In this document: positions 5,315 through 9,009 of the stretch, one piece after another
How the letters are laid out: each line of letters starts with the position of its first letter
Position numbering within the stretch: the first letter of the stretch is position 1
Source: Holophagales bacterium
GTDB lineage: Bacteria; Acidobacteriota; Holophagae; Holophagales; Holophagaceae
Assembly (NCBI GenBank): GCA_031281385.1
Contig: JAITFL010000084.1
Location: forward strand, 1 to 9,009
Direction of reading: 5' to 3'
DNA length: 9,009 bases
Notes under the pieces: generated by a model
Databases searched by the model: none
What the model was told of the DNA's origin: nothing
Seen by the model: only the letters and a program-made list of their open reading frames with translations
Position numbers and translations under genes: made by a program

Positions 5315-6904
5315 CTAAACGTCAGAACCCTGCCCCCCTTGCCCTTTCTCTTTCTCTGATTTGTCTTTAGCTATCTTGCCCAAGTACTTGGGGAGTTCTA
5401 TGCCAGCCAGGCCGGCTACGTCGTGGAGTGGGGGCAGGCTCTTTATCAGGCCAGAGATAAATTGGCTTGTGGCCGTCCCTTCGCCGCCATTTCCGGCTCC
5501 ATCCCATACAGTTATCTTGTCTATCTTGATGTTGCGTATGGCCTCAACTTGCAGGCTGACTATTTGTTCTATTTTTTCTGTCATTAGCAGCGTTGCGGCG
5601 GCCCTTGCATCGCCGTTGCAACTGGCCACCAAGTTTTGGTAGCCGAATGCTTTGCTCTCCAAGACTTTCCTCACGCCATCGGCCTCTGCGATGTATTTGA
5701 GAAGGATTGCGTCCGCCACGCCCTTGGCTTCGCGGCGCGTCTTTTCGGCCTCGGCCTCTGCCGCGATTTCGATTTTTCTTTTTTCAACCTCTTGGCGCAC
5801 TACCTCTTGGGCATTCAGGCGCTCCTGTTCGGCCTTGTACTGGGCCTTCTGTATCTCTACCTCGGCCTCGCGGCGGGCAACTTCGCCCTTTTTCAGTGCA
5901 TCTGCCTGCTTGACGGCCAGCACTGCATTCGTGTTGGCGATGTTTGCAAGCGCCTCGTTTTCCCCCGCGACGGCTGACGCCTCTTGGTGCTTGACATAGA
6001 CGCGCCTTTCGGACTCGGCCTTTTTTTGGCCCTTTTCTGCCTCGGCGTTGTTCACGGCAACCTGTATGGCCAGTTCGGCGTTGGTCTTGGCTATGTTGGC
6101 CTGGGCTTCGTTTTCGCCTGTCACCGCGCTTGCTTCTTGCTGCTTCAAGAAGATGCGCTTGTCGGCCTCTGCCTTTTTCTGGCCCTTTTCCGATTCGGCC
6201 ATGTTCTCCGCGACGCGAATCTCTTTTACCTTTAGGGCCTCGGCCTGGCCTATGGCGCCAACTTTATCTTGCTCGGCCACGTCCACCTTGGCTTGGTTGA
6301 TAGCCTCGGCTGCGGCCTTTTTGCCTATGCTGTCAATGTAGCCCGACTCGTCCGTAATGTCTGTGATGTTCACGTTGATGAGGTACAGGCCAATTTTTTT
6401 AAGCTCTGGCTCGACGTTCTTTCGTATGGAACCCAAAAAGCTTTCACGGTCTTGGTTGATCTGCTCTATGGTCAGTGAGGCCACAGTCAGGCGCAACTGG
6501 CCAAATATGATTTCCCTCGCCATGTCCTCTATCTGGTTGCCAGTGAGGTTCAATAGGCGCTCTGCGGCAGAGTTCATGATCTCCTGCTCGGTGCTGATGC
6601 CAACGGTGAACGTGGATGGCACGTTGATGCGGATGTTCTGCATCGAGAGCGCTTTTTGCAGCGGGATACTGATGGTCATGGGGCGCAGGCTCATGTAGGC
6701 GTAATCCTGTATCAAGGGCCACACCAATACGCCGCCGCCGTGGATGCACTTTGCGGACTGCCCTGCCCCGACCTTGCCGAAAACCACTAATATTTTGTCA
6801 GACGGGCAACGCTTGTAGCGCGACGCCAAAAACATCATAGTTGTGAAAATGAGGACGACAAGCGCTATTACGGCAAGTGTCCAAGTTGCGCACCCTTCTG
6901 GCAT
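5315..6904 (-). CDS. Flotillin-like SPFH/band 7 membrane protein
   Basis: Flotillins scaffold membrane microdomains and are linked to membrane fluidity and protein complex assembly. The 529-residue product has an N-terminal membrane segment (about 8-28), an SPFH domain (about 30-200, including the LTGNQIEDMAREIIFGQLR block at 120-138 and GLYLINVNITDITDESGYID at 172-191), and then a long Ala/Glu/Lys-rich coiled coil (about 195-400) with the EAQAN/EALAN type repeats. A conserved flotillin C-terminal part (400-470) and a short charged tail follow. Residues 236-286 and 287-337 are a 51-residue tandem duplication. ATG 6904 has AAGGAG four to five bases upstream. It lies 29 bp after the nfeD-like gene and so is probably co-transcribed with it, as in many bacterial flotillin-NfeD pairs (Bacillus YuaG/YuaF). 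Its TAG stop touches the MITE-like element. YqiK is the closest alternative subfamily name. Confidence 0.93.
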   Translation of the reverse strand: MPEGCATWTLAVIALVVLIFTTMMFLASRYKRCPSDKILVVFGKVGAGQSAKCIHGGGVLVWPLIQDYAYMSLRPMTISIPLQKALSMQNIRINVPSTFTVGISTEQEIMNSAAERLLNLTGNQIEDMAREIIFGQLRLTVASLTIEQINQDRESFLGSIRKNVEPELKKIGLYLINVNITDITDESGYIDSIGKKAAAEAINQAKVDVAEQDKVGAIGQAEALKVKEIRVAENMAESEKGQKKAEADKRIFLKQQEASAVTGENEAQANIAKTNAELAIQVAVNNAEAEKGQKKAESERRVYVKHQEASAVAGENEALANIANTNAVLAVKQADALKKGEVARREAEVEIQKAQYKAEQERLNAQEVVRQEVEKRKIEIAAEAEAEKTRREAKGVADAILLKYIAEADGVRKVLESKAFGYQNLVASCNGDARAAATLLMTEKIEQIVSLQVEAIRNIKIDKITVWDGAGNGGEGTATSQFISGLIKSLPPLHDVAGLAGIELPKYLGKIAKDKSEKEKGQGGQGSDV

Positions 6905-6933
6905 TGCACTCTCCTTGAAATACTTAAGAAAAT

Positions 6934-7527
6934 TTAGTTTTGCGCCACTTGCGCCAAATCTACGACCGCAGTGGAGCCTTCGATTTTGACCACCACTATT
7001 GAAGCACCTGAATCTATCTCATCGCCATTGAGATGAACAGCGTCCATCTCTCTCTGGCGACCATTGATGTTGACAACGACACGCCCGCTGCCGCCCTTTG
7101 GAATCTTTAGATACACCGTACCCAAGCAGCCCGCCGCCTTGCTGATGTCCAAGTTCCCCACGCTTTGTAGCTTATGGGCCATCATGAACAGTTTTGAGAT
7201 GATCCATACAGAAGCCGCGCCTGCAACAATGCCCATGAGCAGCGCGATGGATATTGGTGCATTGTTTTCTCTATGCGCCGCAAAGCCGACCAACCCAAAC
7301 ATCAAAAAGAACGCCGCTAGGCCGTGTATGCTGATTATCTTGAATCCATCACCGGGGTGGTGAGAGCCATCGCCAGCGCTGGCATCGGCGTCTCCCCCGT
7401 CCAGCTCCCCACCCGCGAACCCTAGTATCTGGGTGAAAAGGCGCAGCAGTACACCCAATGAGCCTACAATGGCGCAAGCCGCAAAAAATCTGTCTATCGC
7501 GGAAAGAGAAGCAAACCAATTTTCCAT
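6934..7527 (-). CDS. NfeD-like membrane protein, short form (flotillin partner)
   Basis: NfeD short forms are membrane proteins with a cytoplasmic or periplasmic OB-fold domain that accompany flotillins. The 197-residue product has predicted membrane segments at about 12-38, 64-84 and 92-113. Between the first two lies an acidic Gly/Asp linker (GGELDGGDADASAGDG). A small beta-rich domain follows (about 130-195, with KAAGCLGTVYLKIPKGGSGRV-like strands, GDEIDSG and IVVVKIEG), as expected for the NfeD OB fold. There is no ClpP-like serine protease domain, so it is the NfeD1b/YuaF type. An in-frame ATG exists at 7539, but GGAGGG lies inside that extension exactly five bases before ATG 7527, so the shorter start is preferred. 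It precedes the flotillin gene by 29 bp and follows lysS by 80 bp on the same strand. The OB-fold assignment rests on pattern and neighbourhood. Confidence 0.85.
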   Translation of the reverse strand: MENWFASLSAIDRFFAACAIVGSLGVLLRLFTQILGFAGGELDGGDADASAGDGSHHPGDGFKIISIHGLAAFFLMFGLVGFAAHRENNAPISIALLMGIVAGAASVWIISKLFMMAHKLQSVGNLDISKAAGCLGTVYLKIPKGGSGRVVVNINGRQREMDAVHLNGDEIDSGASIVVVKIEGSTAVVDLAQVAQN

Positions 7528-7541
7528 TGCGCCCTCCATTT

Positions 7542-7570
7542 ACAATAATACCAAATTGTTTTGATACCAA
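7542..7570 (-). promoter_or_regulatory. Weak promoter candidate for the nfeD-flotillin pair
   Basis: On the minus strand TTGGTA (7565-7570) and TATTGT (7542-7547) are spaced by 17 bases, each with four of six consensus matches. TTGGTAT occurs twice in direct orientation here. The start would lie very close to the ribosome binding site, so the leader would be short. Read-through from lysS is the alternative, since no clear lysS terminator is seen in the 80-bp gap. Confidence 0.3.
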
Positions 7571-7607
7571 TCCGTTCAACTGACATTGAACACTGTACGT
7601 TAAAGTT

Positions 7608-9009
7608 TCACTGGCTGGAGAGTGGCCTCATCAGGGGGAATAGTATCACATCGCGGATGCTCGTGTTGCCAGTCATCAGCATTACCAGCCTGTCAATACC
7701 AATGCCAAGGCCGCCGCATGGCGGGAAGCCGTGTTCTAGGCTGTCAATGAAATCCATGTCCAACAGCATCGCTTCATCGTCGCCCGCCTCCCGCTGCGCC
7801 AACTGATCTTGGAAGCGCTGCATCTGCACAATTGGATCGTTTAATTCGGAGTATGCGTTTGCCAGCTCCATGCCTGCCACAAACAGTTCAAAGCGGTCAA
7901 CAAAGCCGGGCTGACCGGGCAGTTCTTTTGTCAGGGGCGAAAGCTCTATTGGATAGTCAACGATGAAAGTGGGCTGCACCAGATGTTTTTCGACTAGGTG
8001 TTCAAAAAGTTCGCCCAGCAATGCGCCTGGAGTTTTTTTGCCTGCGTCCTCTAACTTTAATTCATCGGCTATCTTTTTTATTTCGCCGGGGCTTTCCAGC
8101 TTCTGCCTTTCAATGCCGCCAAAGTTCGCCACTGCGTCCTTTAGAGCCATCCTCTTGAAAGGCGGCTTGTAGGATATTTCATGGTCGCCATAGGTCAAAG
8201 TCTCCGAACCCATCACTTTTGCCGCAGCGCCAAACACGCGCTCGGTGACTTCCATCATGTCCCTTAGGTCTTGGCCAGCGGCGTAACATTCTAGCATGGT
8301 AAATTCGGGGTTGTGTTTTTGGCTGATGCCTTCGTTCCTAAAATTTCTGTTGACCTCAAACACCTTTTCAAAGCCGCCCACAATCAGCCGCTTTAGGTAC
8401 AGCTCTGGCGCTATCCTCATGTAGAGTTCCATGTCCAGCGCGTTGTGGTGGGTGACGAATGGCCTCGCGGTGGCCCCGCCGGGTATGGGCTGCATCATTG
8501 GAGTCTCAACCTCCAAATATCCCATTGATTCCATTTCGCGCCTCACAGAGGCCAATATGCGGCTGCGCTTTTGGAATGTGTCCATAACGTCTGGGTTGGT
8601 GGCCAAGTCAAGGTAGCGCTGGCGGTAGCGCTGTTCTTTGTCCTGCAACCCATGCCATTTTTCTGGCAATGGCAACAGGGCTTTGCACAAAAACTGCACC
8701 TCACTGGCTCGGACGCTCAACTCTCCCGTCTTGGTTCTCATCAATGCGCCCGTGACGCTGATGAAATCGCCCAAATCAAGCAGTTTTAGCAACTCCCAAG
8801 CCTTTGGGTCCGACTCGGCCAAGCCATTCTTGTTAAAAAAAACCTGGAGTTTTTGGCCGCCCTCGCTCAAATGCCCAAAAACGCTTTTGCCCATCTCCCT
8901 AAACGAGATCAGGCGCCCCATCACCGAAACGACAATGCCGCTTTGCTCCAGCCGCTCATTTGTCCACTCTTCTGCATTGGCGCAGTCCGCAACGATCCCG
9001 CCTATCCCG
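7608..9009 (-). CDS. lysS: Lysyl-tRNA synthetase, class II (5' end outside window)
   Basis: This enzyme charges tRNA-Lys. I read 466 residues in frame from the window edge, including 28 upstream of the GTG at 8924; that GTG is internal, because the OB-fold anticodon-binding domain already runs through it (VSVMGRLISFREMGKSVFGH). About 30-40 N-terminal residues are missing compared with the usual 500 or so. Catalytic signatures, in visible numbering, are motif 1 around 163-184 (GYLEVETPMMQPIPGGATAR), motif 2 at 223-240 (FRNEGISQKHNPEFTMLE) and motif 3 at 432-447 (GLGIGIDRLVMLMTG). The usual PPTGG or PPTAG before motif 3 reads PPCGG, a mild substitution. The protein ends LFPLMRPLSSQ, the normal C-terminus. 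A class II synthetase, as in most bacteria. It is upstream of nfeD-flotillin on the same strand. Confidence 0.97.
   Translation of the reverse strand, partial: GIGGIVADCANAEEWTNERLEQSGIVVSVMGRLISFREMGKSVFGHLSEGGQKLQVFFNKNGLAESDPKAWELLKLLDLGDFISVTGALMRTKTGELSVRASEVQFLCKALLPLPEKWHGLQDKEQRYRQRYLDLATNPDVMDTFQKRSRILASVRREMESMGYLEVETPMMQPIPGGATARPFVTHHNALDMELYMRIAPELYLKRLIVGGFEKVFEVNRNFRNEGISQKHNPEFTMLECYAAGQDLRDMMEVTERVFGAAAKVMGSETLTYGDHEISYKPPFKRMALKDAVANFGGIERQKLESPGEIKKIADELKLEDAGKKTPGALLGELFEHLVEKHLVQPTFIVDYPIELSPLTKELPGQPGFVDRFELFVAGMELANAYSELNDPIVQMQRFQDQLAQREAGDDEAMLLDMDFIDSLEHGFPPCGGLGIGIDRLVMLMTGNTSIRDVILFPLMRPLSSQ

Noticed and set aside
5361..6698. Several plus-strand frames of 68-115 codons opposite the flotillin gene
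   Set aside because: They arise from the Ala/Glu-rich coiled-coil codon pattern on the other strand; their repeated Ser/Ala/Phe composition mirrors it.
7528..7539. Upstream ATG (7539) for the NfeD-like protein
   Set aside because: The GGAGGG ribosome site lies inside this extension at proper distance from ATG 7527, so the longer form is unlikely.

Overview
The window is a compact bacterial housekeeping region whose genes all keep long open frames, with about half G+C by eye. A heptose-nucleotide enzyme (RfaE2) suggests a Gram-negative envelope with heptose-containing surface sugars. The proteins are typical bacterial forms: S12, S7, EF-G, class II LysRS and type I dihydroorotase. I cannot name the phylum with confidence.

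Layout. Positions 1-974, minus strand, hold the N-terminal part of fusA (EF-G), preceded in the direction of transcription by rpsG (S7, 1073-1543) and rpsL (S12, 1556-1942). This is the classic str operon order. A perfect -35 box and a structured leader lie upstream of rpsL (1943-2096). A terminator-like hairpin sits between rpsG and fusA. Positions 2140-2427 on the minus strand encode an FmdB-type zinc-ribbon protein, divergent from rfaE2 (2551-3057, plus). Next come a 75-residue lipoyl/biotinyl-like domain protein without the attachment lysine (3207-3434) and pyrC (3613-4905), which follows a tandem heptamer repeat carrying TTGACA boxes. On the minus strand, entering from the right edge, are lysS (7608-9009, partial at its 5' end), an NfeD-like membrane protein (6934-7527) and a flotillin-like SPFH protein (5315-6904). 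The last two look like one operon.

The most unusual object lies between the convergent pyrC and flotillin genes. It is a 398-bp segment (4917-5314) bounded by 34-bp imperfect terminal inverted repeats (29 of 34 matching). It contains no credible gene and has a GC-rich, hairpin-filled core. Short direct repeats flank it (CTA outside the repeats, or TA if the outermost bases are counted as target). It looks like a non-autonomous, MITE-like mobile element that landed in a gap of only a few bases between two stop codons. Its right edge touches the flotillin stop codon.

Functionally the window combines translation (S12, S7, EF-G, LysRS), pyrimidine synthesis (PyrC), envelope sugar synthesis (RfaE2) and membrane microdomain organisation (flotillin and NfeD). 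The second-tier curiosities are probable cis-regulatory structures: a GTG start codon displayed in a hairpin loop at rpsL, an intra-operon hairpin before fusA, and a pyrC start without a Shine-Dalgarno sequence next to repeated -35 boxes.
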